The translations under genes and the position numbers were made by a program. The notes below the pieces were generated by a model. The model had not been told where the DNA came from, did not search any database, and saw nothing but the letters and a program-made list of their open reading frames with translations. This document shows, one piece after another, positions 32,782 through 55,570 of a DNA stretch of 64,000 nt. Numbering within the stretch: position 1 is the stretch's first letter; each line of letters opens with the position of its first letter. Source of the stretch: Gigantopelta aegis. Lineage: Eukaryota; Mollusca; Gastropoda; Neomphalida; Peltospiridae. The DNA lies in contig NC_054706.1 of assembly GCF_016097555.1 (NCBI RefSeq), forward strand, positions 22,868,478 to 22,932,477, in the 5' to 3' direction.

Positions 32782-33810
32782 CCAGTGTCTTGAAGTCTGT
32801 TGCGATTTTGTTTTTGAAATCCGATTAGATCCAAAATGTTATGGGGACTTAGACTATAATCTGGCAACTCCATTCCCAAGACTAGATTAGGGTCTGGCAT
32901 AATTTGCCTTTCCGTAGAACAAGGTGACACACTGTATATCGCATACAGAGCACGTTATCACTTATGGACGTTTGGATCGGCAATTCAACAAACATGCGTT
33001 ACATGGTCCAAGGGAGATAATGCATTTTGAAAATCAAGATATCAAATGTACAAACGTATAACTGAATGTAGTATGTCAACATACGAGTACAAAAGAGAAG
33101 ATCACGTATATTAAAAGAGCATTAAATACCGTCTACAATAACTTGATAACTTGCAAGCAGACATAACTAATGTTGACGGCAAACTTAACACAACATTTGT
33201 GCGTGCGTGATTTTTTTGCCCTTCTAATGTCAAAGATTACTTCCGGGATAGTTACAAACCGTAAAGAGGAAAAACATATATGGCCTACGTTCAACCACCG
33301 ATTTTTCACTAAAGGTTTACAAACTAATTGATTGTTTCTCGAAGTGGTCATTCGGTTTAATGGTAACGTAAAAACAGTCCAGCAAGCGGTTGATTGAACC
33401 TACACCTTGTATAGGCTGGAATATTAATTATAATAGGCAAAAGGTGTAGAATGTCAGATTGCAATGTTTAATTACCTTTATTTGATACATGTCCATCAGT
33501 TACTAAATAAATGATTATTCAATGAGTTACCACTATGTTTTAGGATAACAGACTTAAATAGTTACATATATTATTATCATAAAATGTGCAAGTAACCCGT
33601 TTTCGCTTCTTTGTAGTACTTAACTCAATCCAATGTTGTCATCGGAAAGGTTCGTCTTCTCTCGGGTTTGTACGAAAAGAGACGACGAATTCCAAATGCA
33701 CATTTCAACTTCCGGTGAAAGATGGAACATGTGTGTTACGTTGTGCAGTTTGGTTAACTTGTTACATCTACTAAGAATTGTAAACGATTGTGTTAAGATA
33801 TAAACAAAAA

Positions 33811-34320
33811 ATGCCAAAAGCAGCTAAGGCAAAGGTCGGACAGAACAAAAAAGCCGTTCACCCAAACAGCAGAAAAGCTCTAAGTCTTTCCAGAAAGAGT
33901 TTCCGTGATCTTCGCATAAACAAAAAAAAATCAGCAAGAAATAAATACGATTTCTTGGCAGAAAAACTGTTATGGTTTAAGGAGAACATGGACAGTCAAA
34001 AAGATGCATATACGAAAAAGGAACTGGTGGACTTGGTAAATGAATATCGACATAGATTTGACGAGGAGCTAGAACAGATTACCATAGTGAATAGCATAAA
34101 GGGGCGTGATAAACTACAGTACGTATCAAGAGAGGCGGCTATCAAATTGACCACCGAAAAAGAAGATGCCGAATTTAGCAGCTGTGGAATAGAAGTACCC
34201 GATTTAATTAATGGACATCACTGCGAGTCGTTTAAAAAGTGGGATGGCGAAACGAAATACATACCTAACATTAAACTGAGAAAAATATCACAAACGGACG
34301 TTGACAAACTAAACGAATAA
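33811..34320 (+). CDS. TMA16: Translation machinery-associated protein 16 (TMA16)
   Basis: Encodes a 169-residue TMA16 homologue, a nuclear/nucleolar factor bound to 60S pre-ribosomes. The start at 33811 (MPKAAKAKVGQNKK) follows AAACAAAAA and matches the family N-terminus. Family features seen in order: basic N-terminus with VHPNSRKA, EKLLWFKENMD (about residues 49-60), YTKKELVDLVNEY, RFDEELEQI, SIKGRD, a conserved RE-A-IK-T segment, GIEVPDLIN and PNIKLRKIS near the end. The whole coding region is one open exon. The protein ends soon after PNIKLRKIS, so the acidic C-terminal tail of vertebrate TMA16 (about 30 residues) is missing. A polyadenylation signal AATAAA lies at 34613. Being intronless, it could be a retrocopy, but the frame is intact. 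Confidence 0.93.
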   Translation: MPKAAKAKVGQNKKAVHPNSRKALSLSRKSFRDLRINKKKSARNKYDFLAEKLLWFKENMDSQKDAYTKKELVDLVNEYRHRFDEELEQITIVNSIKGRDKLQYVSREAAIKLTTEKEDAEFSSCGIEVPDLINGHHCESFKKWDGETKYIPNIKLRKISQTDVDKLNE

Positions 34321-34612
34321 TCATAGATTGGTGTTCGTTATTTATAATGTGTGTACCGGAGACGCAATGTCTTGACACTGTATGTAGCTCAATACTTTGA
34401 TTGTATGAATAGGCTAGCGATACACGTCATCCCAAAGCATGATGATATTATTAATTAAAATGACGTTTTTAGCTAAATACAATGAAACCTAGGTAGTTTG
34501 TCAGTGTTTCGTTAATTCAGCTTTACCTTGATTAGACAGCTCAATGGTTATGGCAGTACAAGAGATCTGATTCGTATTAATGTCATTATTGCACTGAAAT
34601 ATGTTGTACCAC

Positions 34613-34618
34613 AATAAA
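34613..34618 (+). promoter_or_regulatory. Candidate polyadenylation signal of TMA16
   Basis: AATAAA about 290 bp after the TMA16 stop codon, the first on this strand. Confidence 0.45.
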
Positions 34619-34799
34619 CCTGTTATAGACAACATTAGGGTCTGTTTAACTTGTTCTTTTCCACAGATGGTTCTTAAATTGGCCAAATGAAGGATTCTTC
34701 TCTTTTCAAATGTATTTATTTATTTTTATTTTTCATTTTAAGAAGTTTCGTGTAGATTTAATCATGTTTTCCTGGGCCTACTTAAGTTTTCTGTCTAGT

Positions 34800-36417
34800 C
34801 GGGGTTCGCGCTGTCGATAGCCAAAGTAGCCATTGGCTAATTTTTACAAAAAATGGCTAATAAAATTTGCAAGTGGCTAAAATTTTGGCTAAGCCATTTT
34901 CTGTCTTCTGATATGAACAAACGGTTACATAATAATAATACCAAATATTCAATTAGCGTAATAACGATCTCGCGACCGGTAACGAGAAACGGTTTCATGC
35001 AGAATACAGCGTAGGCCATATAATGTTTGCTTATTTTAATAATCAATTTTAATTAATTTTAACGGCATGCATTCAACATGTATGACAGCAATGTCTGGAA
35101 GATCTGTAACTTGTTATTTTTACTTTGTAAAATCTTTGAACCAAAGTAATAAAAACAGACCGACAATGCTTGTCAATTTGAATACACATGCCAGTTCAGG
35201 GCCAAAAGACATGTAGGCCATCTCAAGGGCCGAGTTCAGCCAGACCGAGAGAAAACAAAACGTTCGTTAGACTGGTTTATGCGGTTCACGTTAAACCAAA
35301 TGGGACACGACGAACACCAATCAAATAGTTCGCGAACGTTAGGAAGAATGTTAGTTGGCTGAACTGAGGACGGCTCTCGGTGCGAATAAACGCCACGCTT
35401 CAGTCAGCTGACACCCGCGTGTCAAGAGAAATCGTTGCGGACATTAAACAATACGATTACGCAAAAGTAAATCTTGATGTAAATTTGTAGAAAAACAATA
35501 GTTATTCGCATCAATGAATACCTAACTGCAGTTTTTGTTTATTCCTTTGTCTTTGTTAATTTTGTACCCATGGTCAAGAGCAGGCATGCAGATCGCGATC
35601 GCCGGAAATGAACATGCAGTAATTAAATTATACAAATTGCAGTTAAATGTACACTGAATAAAATTAGTTTACAATAATCATATTTGTTAGATAATTTTAG
35701 ACATAAATTTGTAAGACTGTGAAGTGACATTTAATATAAGTTAGCTGGATTTTAAAAAGACCGTAAATATTAATTTTATTAAAAGTTTTTTTTTTTTTTT
35801 TTTTTTTTTTTTTGTAAATAAATGGAGTATAGGCTTACTGTGGTGAAGTCGGCATTCTTAGCCGAGGTATTTTGTAAGCAGAAATCACAACAAGCATTTA
35901 ACACGACGCTGAAATCAACAGCAACAACATGGCACAAATTATGAAATCGTTTGGGTTGGGGAATTGATGGGTCACTTTAAAAAAAAAAAAAAAAAAAAAG
36001 TTATTCAAACTAACATAAAGATTGCTATTTAAAGAAATAATGAGTTCTATATATAAAAAAAAAATCTCAACTTTTTATTTGGGAAAAAAGGAAGAAAGAA
36101 AAAACAACACCATCCATATGGGGTACTGGCTTCAAACTCTGAAGATATTGCTTAACCCTATCCCAACCCCCGCTGAAAAAACTCGGAAGTAATATATTAA
36201 CTGCCCCTACCCCCATTGAGGTTTTGTTATTCCTATTTATTCCAGTTTGTACACAATTAGCTGAAAAAGATACATTTTCATATTCACATATAAATACTCT
36301 ATAGGCCTACAGTACTGTGTAAAACAAATTTGGCTAAAGCATTTTCAATATGGCTAATAAAAATTCCATTTCGCTAATATTTTGGCTACAGGTATTTTTG
36401 ATCCAGGGTGAGCCCTG
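34800..36417. mobile_element. 1.6-kb hAT-like element, 5-bp TSD CTAGT
   Basis: The right end (read as complement) is CAGGGCTCACCCTGGATC followed by a TAGCC-rich stretch; the left end is CGGGGTTCGCGCTG followed by GATAGCCAAAGTAGCC. CTAGT is exactly duplicated (34795-34799 and 36418-36422). Subterminal GGCTAA/TTAGCC motifs recur at both ends. A partial relative lies at 53129-53280. No transposase frame was found. A smaller inverted-repeat element (about 35228-35372, ends GAGTTCAGCCA / TGGCTGAACT) is nested inside. Confidence 0.72.
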
Positions 36418-36735
36418 CTAGTACAGGAATCATTGATTAGTTATTGGTGAATGAGAAGATGGTGTATTCAGTGCAGGACACCCGAGAGAAAATTGAAAAT
36501 CGTTTCTTTATAAAGGATTCTTCTTGGCCCAGCACCACTGCACTATGTTCCATGGGGTGCTAAACAACAGATTACCGGTTCACTCTACCCAATCCCAAAA
36601 TATTCCAGCAAGTTGTTATCTTTCTGTCAACTAAGTCAAATCAACCAATTAGCTCCATTTTAAAATTTAATGAACCATGCTAAATTATGCGTCAAAATTA
36701 CCTTCAAGAAATTACGCAACTTTTTCTAATAGGCT

Positions 36736-36985
36736 TTACTCCTACGGGACGGTTGCAAATTCAATAGTACCAAAACCAACCCTCGCCTGCTACCGACCCT
36801 GGTCGGGCTACTTGTTCTCCCTTGCATATGCCACCGTGGATGACCTCCTCTCCCACCCACCACAAACCCTTTCCTGTTCTAGACAGGAGCCGGTGAAAGT
36901 CGATATCCGCGCCCATGACAGGCGTGTGCTATAACAGCTTGTTCTGAATGTAGGCTACACGTTAAAACCTATTGCCTGACCTGCG
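36736..36985 (+). mobile_element. SINE-like repeat (family D)
   Basis: Shares CCTACGGGAC, CTCCCTTGCA, CTTTCCTGTTCTAGACAG, GACAGGCGTGTGCTA and CAGCTTGTTCTGAATGT with 57466-57715. There is no tRNA-like head that I can see. Confidence 0.65.
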
Positions 36986-37245
36986 TTTTTAGAAAGCGCT
37001 GTATACCATATATCAGCAGCAGGTTTTCTCTTTTCCTTTGGTGTTAACATAACCATACAAGTACGTTAGACATCATGGCACATAAGATATTTAGTTTAGA
37101 ATGTGATCAGAGTTTAAGCTGGCGTTCACCAAATCGAATATATTTAGTTAATTCGCCAAAAAAACGCCATTTCAAAATCACGTTTCCAATATTTACGGTC
37201 ATTTTCATTGTTTGGCTACAGATTTCGCCACATAAGCGTACTAGG

Positions 37246-37246
<1 letters not shown>

Positions 37247-37285
<39 letters not shown>

Positions 37286-37304
37286 GGGGTGGGGGGGGGG
37301 GGGG
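37247..37304 (+). repeat. Poly-G tract, about 58 bases
   Basis: The longest of several G or C runs in the window, interrupted by only two T. Open frames across it (glycine runs) are not genes. Confidence 0.9.
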
Positions 37305-37640
37305 TAAACCTCAAATTCAGGCAAAAATGATAGAAATATTCGGGGGAAATGTGCTAACCTGATACCTTTTTACCATGTATTTATATCATTCTACCATCAA
37401 AATTAGTTGTTATCCATGTAAAAATGCGTAGTGATTCATTTGCAATCCAATAGGTTGGTAGTAATGCTGCATTTTCGTTTAATTCGAGCAAAAATCAGTG
37501 TGTCCCCTCTACAAAAATTGGAGCCCGTACGCCTATGCTTCGCCAACTGTTAATAAATTTCGGAGTCTCAGGGGTATAGCGTGGTTTGAGCCTGGGAGGG
37601 TTCATATATGAACATACCGGACCCTTTTGTCAACATTTCG

Positions 37641-37760
37641 CTTGGAATGAATGACTGTTTAACGACACCCCAGCACGAAAAATACATCGGCTATTGGGTG
37701 TCAAACTATGGTAATGCAAATAAATAAAGTGATGATTAACATCAATATAAAAAATCAAGA
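37641..37760 (+). repeat. SINE-like tail fragment (third family)
   Basis: Contains GACTGTTTAACGACACCCCA and ATCGGCTATTGGGTGTC, as at 15.9 and 23.2 kb. Confidence 0.55.
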
Positions 37761-38004
37761 CATAAACAAAAACAGTGTAAAGAACTGTGCAAAAACACAA
37801 ATATCACACTCTTACGGATACTGAATCCTACTCAAAACTTCAATTTTGTGCTGTATTGGCCATTCTCAAAAACAATGTTACACCCCTGCACCACGGTGAG
37901 GTTACAGCACACGCAGGGGACATTTCGCTTGGAATCAGTGGCGTAGGAAGGTGCCGCCCCCCCCCCCCCCCCCACACACACACTTCCTACGCCAGTGGGA
38001 ATAT

Positions 38005-39504
38005 ATACTCTTCAAAAGAAGAAACGCAAAACCACATTGTCGTAACATTTGGAGAATTGATTTAATTATTGAATGGTGAGTCCGATAATTACCAAATGTT
38101 GCAGGATTGTTCACAATTCACTCTAGTCCATTGTGAGTAAGTGATAGGACACACCACCAAGGTCAAGGTCATCTGGAGTCAATACCGGGTGTGGCCTCCG
38201 CGTGTGTTGACAACTGCCTGGCACCGCCTGCCCATTGAAGCAACCAGAGTACGGATGACGTCCCGGGGGATGGTGGCCCACTCGGCCTGCAAGGCTGCTG
38301 CCAGCTCGGGCAGGGTCTGGGGCTGTGGTTGTCGCTGTCGGAGGCGTCGGTCCAACTCGTCCCATAGATGCTCAATTGGGTTCAAATCCGGTGATATCGA
38401 TGGCCAAGGAAGGACATTAATGTTGTTGTTCTGTAGGAAAGCCGTTGTGAGACGTGCTGTGTGAGGCCTGGCGTTGTCATGTTGGAACACTGCGTTGGCG
38501 TTGGCCATAACTGGAACGATGTGTGGCCGGAGGATCTGGTCAATGTAGCCCTGTGCATTCAGGTTGCCCTGCACGTGGACCAGGTCAGTTCTGCCAGTGT
38601 GTGAGATGGCTGCCCACACCATGACACTACCCCCGCCGAATCTGTCCACTTCCTGCACGCAGTTTGCCGCATAACGTTCACCACGACGCCTATACACGCG
38701 ACATCTTCCATTATGACGTCGGAGCAGAAATCGGGACTCGTCACTGAACCACACCTGTCTCCATCGCAGTTGAGGCCATTGTCGATGAATCTGGCACCAC
38801 TGCAGTCGGAGTCGACGGTGTTGTGGTGTTAAGATGACACCTCGAATTGGACGTCTGGCACGAATTCCTACCTCACGTAGGCGGTTCCGTACGGTCTGGT
38901 CGGATATCCTGCGCAAACCTGGTATTGCTGCGGCTGTGGAGGTGGCAGTAGTCAATCGTTCCCGAAGGTGGCGTACCCGGATGTAGCGGTCCTGCCCGGG
39001 GGTAGTGACCCGTGGTCGACCGGATCTAGGGAGGTCACGTGTTGATCCATGTTGCTGGTAACGGTCCCACAGTCTGGAGATGGTGCTTGGGGACACATGG
39101 AATGCCCTGGCAACGGCCGTTCTGAATTCGCCTGCGTCTAGTCGGCCAATGGCATTGTTTCTCTGCGGTTCACTGAGACGTGGCATGTCCTGGATTGTCA
39201 ACTGTCGGCCAGATACAGAGGCCAGGCAAGCGAACACCCTGCACTTTTATACTGTTGGTGTTCATGTTGCACGTGCAGACAACGCACGTGCAGTGGTGAC
39301 ATGGTTTGCACGTGGCTGCGTTTTTGCGAATATTCACATTTTGGAACTTTATTGTACAGTAGCTGCGTTTTATCGAATGTAACCGTGGGAATGTGTTTGG
39401 GACATGCAATGACCTTATATTCACAAAGCATGAACCGGTAGGAAACATAAAATCGGAGTTATAACCCATTTGTACCCTTTTGCGTTTCTTTTTTTGAAGA
39501 GTAT
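38005..39504 (-). mobile_element. Complete Tc1-type DNA transposon
   Basis: Terminal inverted repeats TATACTCTTCAAAAGAAG (left) and its complement (right, to about 39504) enclose 1.5 kb with one intact transposase frame on the minus strand. The ends merge with TA-rich flanks, as expected for a TA target. Confidence 0.9.
38179..39183 (-). CDS. Tc1-type transposase, intact
   Basis: Encodes a full-length Tc1/mariner DD34E transposase, about 334 residues from the Met of MPRLSEPQRNNAIGRL (39183). An earlier in-frame Met at 39237 gives 352 residues but the shorter start matches the family. Residues about 1-110 hold two helix-turn-helix units (NAIGRLDAGEFRTAVAR; STISRLWDRYQQHG) and the GRPR motif. 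The DDE core has WFSDESRF, FQHDNARPH and SPDLNPIEHLWDE, with 34 residues between the second Asp and the Glu. GGGSVMVWAAI is present between the first two. The end is GGHTRY and TGA. There are no internal stops or shifts, so the copy may encode a working enzyme. The partial copy at 3-965 is nearly identical. Confidence 0.95.
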   Translation of the reverse strand, partial: PRLSEPQRNNAIGRLDAGEFRTAVARAFHVSPSTISRLWDRYQQHGSTRDLPRSGRPRVTTPGQDRYIRVRHLRERLTTATSTAAAIPGLRRISDQTVRNRLREVGIRARRPIRGVILTPQHRRLRLQWCQIHRQWPQLRWRQVWFSDESRFLLRRHNGRCRVYRRRGERYAANCVQEVDRFGGGSVMVWAAISHTGRTDLVHVQGNLNAQGYIDQILRPHIVPVMANANAVFQHDNARPHTARLTTAFLQNNNINVLPWPSISPDLNPIEHLWDELDRRLRQRQPQPQTLPELAAALQAEWATIPRDVIRTLVASMGRRCQAVVNTRGGHTRY

Positions 39505-41330
39505 ATATGAATAGCTCAATTTTGCATTACAAAATAATTGTTTTAGGCTCAGCGAGGCAGTCCGTTCGAATCCCCCAGCCTACTACCTTAGGTCTCGCTT
39601 ATTAATCCCTGGGTGCTGTAATGTTGAATGATCCCTTACAGGAAGTAATGTTCCCATGGAATAACCATTTTTAATTTAATGGCTAATCGGGGGTTTACAA
39701 TATAAAGCAGACGCATGTTTTGCTTAAAACAAAGTTTGTTTTTTTAACTGGTTTTGGGAGAAGCACGACTAGATACGTAGCCCTAGTAATTTTTTTAAAT
39801 TTTTTTTTAATCCCACTGCCCCCTTTCCTTTCTCTGCTTTGAATTCCATCTCATTTCTTCCCAATCTGGCAACTCCTACTATCTTTCAACTTCTTTCGCT
39901 GTCCACCTCCACATCCCAGTCCTCGTCTCTCCAACCGCGACATGTGCTTTGGCTCTTGTGGCCATCTGTGCCACACACCTGCCATTCCCCATCAGCTTTT
40001 AGCTGTGGACTTAGTCTGACCACTTCGGGGAGTGTTCAGTAGTTACTTCTGGCATTAAGAGGCACTTGTAACCACCTACTATGCACCCCTACTACCGGTG
40101 GTCGTTGGTGCCGTGGGTCAGACCAGCTTTATTAGCGGCAGAGGACGAGGATGCCAGGTGGGTGCAGAGACTGCAGCCGTGGAGGAAGTTGAGACAAGTA
40201 GGCGACAGCTCAGAAGACAGAGTCGGAGGAAATTGACAGAAACGGTCGAAACAGATTGAAATCGTGGGCCCTAGTAACTGAGTAGTTTAGCCACAAACCC
40301 GTTGACAAATTGCGTTATTTTTATTATTAAACAAATAATTTATCAACTTAATACCAAATGACGTAACCAGTTTGCGTAGGGTTAGCGCTGCTAGGTTGAT
40401 CTTTAAATCAAGGAAGGTGTCAACCATCCACAGTTCGAAATTAAACCGCATCCATGCGGCATATTACCGCAATGAAAGTCATAAGACTTGAAAATTAAAA
40501 CGCTCCCAGTCAAATTGGTCATCGTACTTAACAGACTTCTGCAAGTTGTTTTACTACAAATCTAGAGGACAGAAGAGTTATCCTCATCTATAGGAAACTC
40601 TTCCGAACCTAAAACCCCAGGAATGTGTCAACCATAAGGAACCAAAGTTCTTACAATGTTCAGCAAACTGTAGGAAATAATTAAGCAAAGCAAGTTACTT
40701 AGTATTCCTCGTGCAGCGACCTTCGTTTCAAGCGTATCAGGGCTTGAAACGGCCTGTGGCCAGGTCGCCAAATATTAAAATATAATGTAGTTGCCTAAAT
40801 ATCATCTTCTTTAAAGCTATAACATATGAGCCCCTATTAATACAGGATTTTGAGAGGGGCGGTAGTCGTTTAGGCTTATGGTGAGGCACGAAGCGAAGCA
40901 CCAGTTGCTTAGGAGAGGTCTGGGGTAATATTGAGAAAAAAAATCCACCCACAAGGGGGGCCTGCAATATCTGTATTCCACATTATAATCTTGCTCGTGG
41001 TTAGCTTAGCATTATTTTTTGGGCAAGTTTTGATCCCTGCATGCAAACAGTTTAATTTCTAACTACTGTTCACAACAAAAAGGTCTTATGTTCAAGAAGT
41101 ATATTAATTCGTTACAATACCTTCAACAGATTCAAATAACCAGACTGACATATTATACCAACTCATAAATAATGAAAAGGAATCCGATATAAGTAATTAG
41201 AATTTTCCTCCATTTTAATACCATGTAAAGTTCACATCCTTCCACTTTTTAAAACTCTGCCATCTCTCCCACATCCCCACATATATTTCAAGTCATTGTT
41301 AACTCCAAGCAACTCCTTTGTTTAAATAAA
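39505..41330. other. Intergenic, unassigned sequence
   Basis: No host exon is supported. The stretch 39730-40262 is richer in GC and may be an unclassified repeat: it begins near TAGATACGTAGCCCTAG and ends near GGGCCCTAGTAACTGAG. Confidence 0.4.
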
Positions 41331-42445
41331 ACAGAATACCAGCATTTAACATCTGTTTATTAATACAGTTCCAGTCAGACATCAAGTTGTAAACAAGTTG
41401 GTAAACATATTGCATTAAAAATATTATGGTCTACAATATTTTAATCAAATGACAATTTCACAGTTGCACTAGGTTATAATAAAATGAGCAATATTTCTGA
41501 AGAATGAGGACCCCCAACCTCCAAACTACTGACGCGATTAGTTTTAAGTCTTGTGTTGTATTTAACAAAAAGTATTACATTCTGTCACTACACTTTACCA
41601 CTTTCCAATCCAGTCTAATCTGTGGAATACCAGATTATAAGGTTTAAAAAAAAAGATTAATCAGTTGTTTTTGGGAGGGGGAGTTGCGAGTTTGTTTTGC
41701 AGATTTGCCAAATGCCCATTCAACTCTGCATTGTGCAGATATGGCCTTGATAATGTATTATGGTTTTGTCGTTCAGGTTTACCACATTTTAGATGCCTAG
41801 CAACAGCATGGGATATTGGTTAAATTTATGTAATGATCAAACTCTGGATGCAATGACACAGTATAAACAGACTACAAACAGGAGGTTTAATGCAAATTAA
41901 ACCTACTGTAGGCCAAATTCCATTTATTCACATTTCGTTTTTAAAACATCTGTTCAAATAGTGTTCTAAGAATTATTCAGCTATAGCCAGCAATATTACT
42001 GACAATTTAGCTGATAATAAAATACACAATTTTATTAAAATGGAATATTTTGGTCAATTTAAACAGAAACCCATAAGAATGAAGGTATATTAACCAAGGC
42101 TGCAGTCGATCAAATATGAAATTTGGTCATATCATTTCATATATCAGTGATATATGTTAATGATGCTTGTGTTGTAAACTATGGAAAAATTAGACCACTG
42201 TTGATATTTTGTTATCTTTAATCGTCAGAGCACTTGAATTTTTTTAATGAATATTTGTTCTCAATACCAACCTATTAAACTGAGATTAGATATATATAGA
42301 GTCCTTCATGCACAATTGTGTGTTCTTTCAGAATTTCAAGTGCAGCATTATTAACACTACCAGGAGAAGTAGCTTCCGAAGTTTATCTCATGGTCCTAAG
42401 GTTAAAAATTGACATATACATGTATGTATAAATCTATAACACTGT

Positions 42446-53861
<11,416 letters not shown>

Positions 53862-54003
53862 TTAATTAAAAACAATACTGTCATGTACAAGACGGTGAGT
53901 TAACAGTGACTGTTATGTTTTCTTTCGAGCAGATTAACACGGATTTCATGTAGCTATGAAATAAACTAATGTCTTTATCCTTTCTCTTCCTGAAATGTCA
54001 ATC

Positions 54004-54033
54004 TCGCGCCAAATTTCACAATGGCGCCAAATT
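54004..54033 (-). promoter_or_regulatory. Two E2F-like sites upstream of PCNA
   Basis: CGCGCCAAAT (54005-54014) and GGCGCCAAAT (54023-54032) match the E2F consensus TTTSGCGC read on the opposite strand. They lie 180-207 bp upstream of the PCNA ATG. PCNA is a classical E2F target, so function is likely but inferred. Confidence 0.7.
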
Positions 54034-54052
54034 GTCAGATACAGACATTTTC

Positions 54053-54059
54053 ATTGGAT
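54053..54059 (-). promoter_or_regulatory. Inverted CCAAT box upstream of PCNA
   Basis: CATTGGA on the plus strand is TCCAATG in the direction of PCNA, about 20 bp beyond the E2F-like pair. NF-Y and E2F sites are often paired in S-phase genes. Confidence 0.45.
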
Positions 54060-54795
54060 GTTTTATTTTTAGATCTGCGAGAATGATGTCGTTTGTGCGA
54101 TCATAAAATAGGTTGCAACAGAAACGAGCCAAAAATCGTAATAAAATATATTTTAAATAAGTAGAGTTTTTTATTTCATAATTAAAAAATATATATATAT
54201 ATATATATTTTCAATCAAAATAGATAATAATAATAATAATAATAATAATAAGGGGTCATTCAAATATTACGCTTGAACAAGTTGAAGTTGAGGGGGTGAG
54301 TGGGTGCAGCGTTATTCATGTACCGGGGTGGGTGGGTGTATTAAACGTAACACTTTTTTATTACTAATACAAAACTAATATATAACTAATATATACTAAT
54401 ATATTATATATATTTGTTTTCGTGTTGTTTTTTCATTTTTTTTTTTTTTTTAACCCCACAATGTTTAACGTAGTTGGTCATAGCTATAAAATTTAAGCTA
54501 CCGGTATAGGCCTAGTCCTTCCCACAGGGACGCCTTTTTATAGGCTACCATGGAATTTATTACAAGTTTTCACTCGCCGTTGGGCATGGTAAATATTACA
54601 TATTTACTAGCCCAACATTGAATATCACTAGCCATGGGAGTGGGGCTACCATAATCTAGAAACCCTGCATGATGCATACATGATTAATACAAACAAATTT
54701 TACATACAAACAAATGTTATCACAATTCGAAATCATAAATTGATAGCATTTAAACGTACATACTCCTGAGTAAATAGTTTACTAAACATTTTCAA

Positions 54796-55570
54796 GAGCC
54801 AGTGTTGTTATGCATTTTTTAAGCCTATATTGTCTTTTAAATGAAGGTAAGTACACACCTTTTTTAACAGAATATGGGATTGTATTCCATGTTTCAACAT
54901 TGGAATATCTAAAGAAGTGTTTATACAATTCAGTACGTTGGGTCTTGGCAGTACAAAATTATTATGTGTTGCAGATCTCAGGTTATATTTATTTGAGTGA
55001 TGATGGTATGAAATAATCACTTACAGCACTAATTTTTGCTGTGTACCAATTAACATACATGTAGTTTTAGATGGGCTTATAGACATATTATTATTGATGC
55101 ACCAAGAGTTTACGGCATTTGAGGGTTTTTTTTTTTTTTTTTTTGTAACGTAACCTCTATTATGGACAAATGTCTGCCAGATGTGTGTAATGTCATCAGC
55201 ATACATATCTACATTGACATTTTGGGTAGATAATGGAAGATCATTTATAATCATAAGAAATAAAATAAGCCCAAGAATAAAGCTTGAGGCACACCAGACA
55301 CTATACCCAATTCTTTGGAGCTAATATTGTTAATTTGTATCAGCTGTTTTCTATTTTTTAAGTACGATTTAAACCATTCAACTGTATTCGGTGACAGCCG
55401 GTATACCTGAAGTTTTTGTATTTTGTAGCAAGATTTGATGATGCACTACACAGTCAATCATGTTTCCTTTGTATAGTTGTTCTAACCACCGGTCTGTTAG
55501 AGATGTTAGTGCTGTCTGGCATGAGTGTTTGTCTCTAAAACCTTACTAAGCATTGTGTAGTAGTTCATAT
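54796..55570 (-). mobile_element. CR1/L2/jockey-like LINE fragment
   Basis: The minus strand encodes parts of a reverse transcriptase: FRDKHSCQTALT near 55530, then SSKELGIVSGVPQ near 55310, MIINDLPLSTQNVNVDMYADD (catalytic YADD, about 55193-55254 region) and, at the end, YNLRSATHNNFVLPRP with the C-terminal conserved tail. Frameshifts and a T-run interrupt it. Upstream parts are absent. The clade is inferred from motif style. Confidence 0.75.

Noticed and set aside
33133-33351. MRPL12 first exon
   Set aside because: A Met-initiated frame with a slightly basic start lies in a suitable place, but no donor gives the phase needed by the exon at 29644.
37075-37362. Glycine-rich open frame
   Set aside because: It is a translation of a poly-G tract with no splice signals or conserved motif.
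38141-38464. 107-codon frame opposite the Tc1 transposase, also at 680-1003
   Set aside because: Shadow frame on the other strand of a conserved coding region.
40737-40967. Short minus-strand frame with RFKP and PHHKPKRLPP
   Set aside because: No conserved motif, no splice context and a stop-rich neighbourhood.
54400-54670. Further hAT-like element with a CAGGGTTTCTAGATTATGG end
   Set aside because: Only one end is recognisable; the other end and a target duplication were not found.
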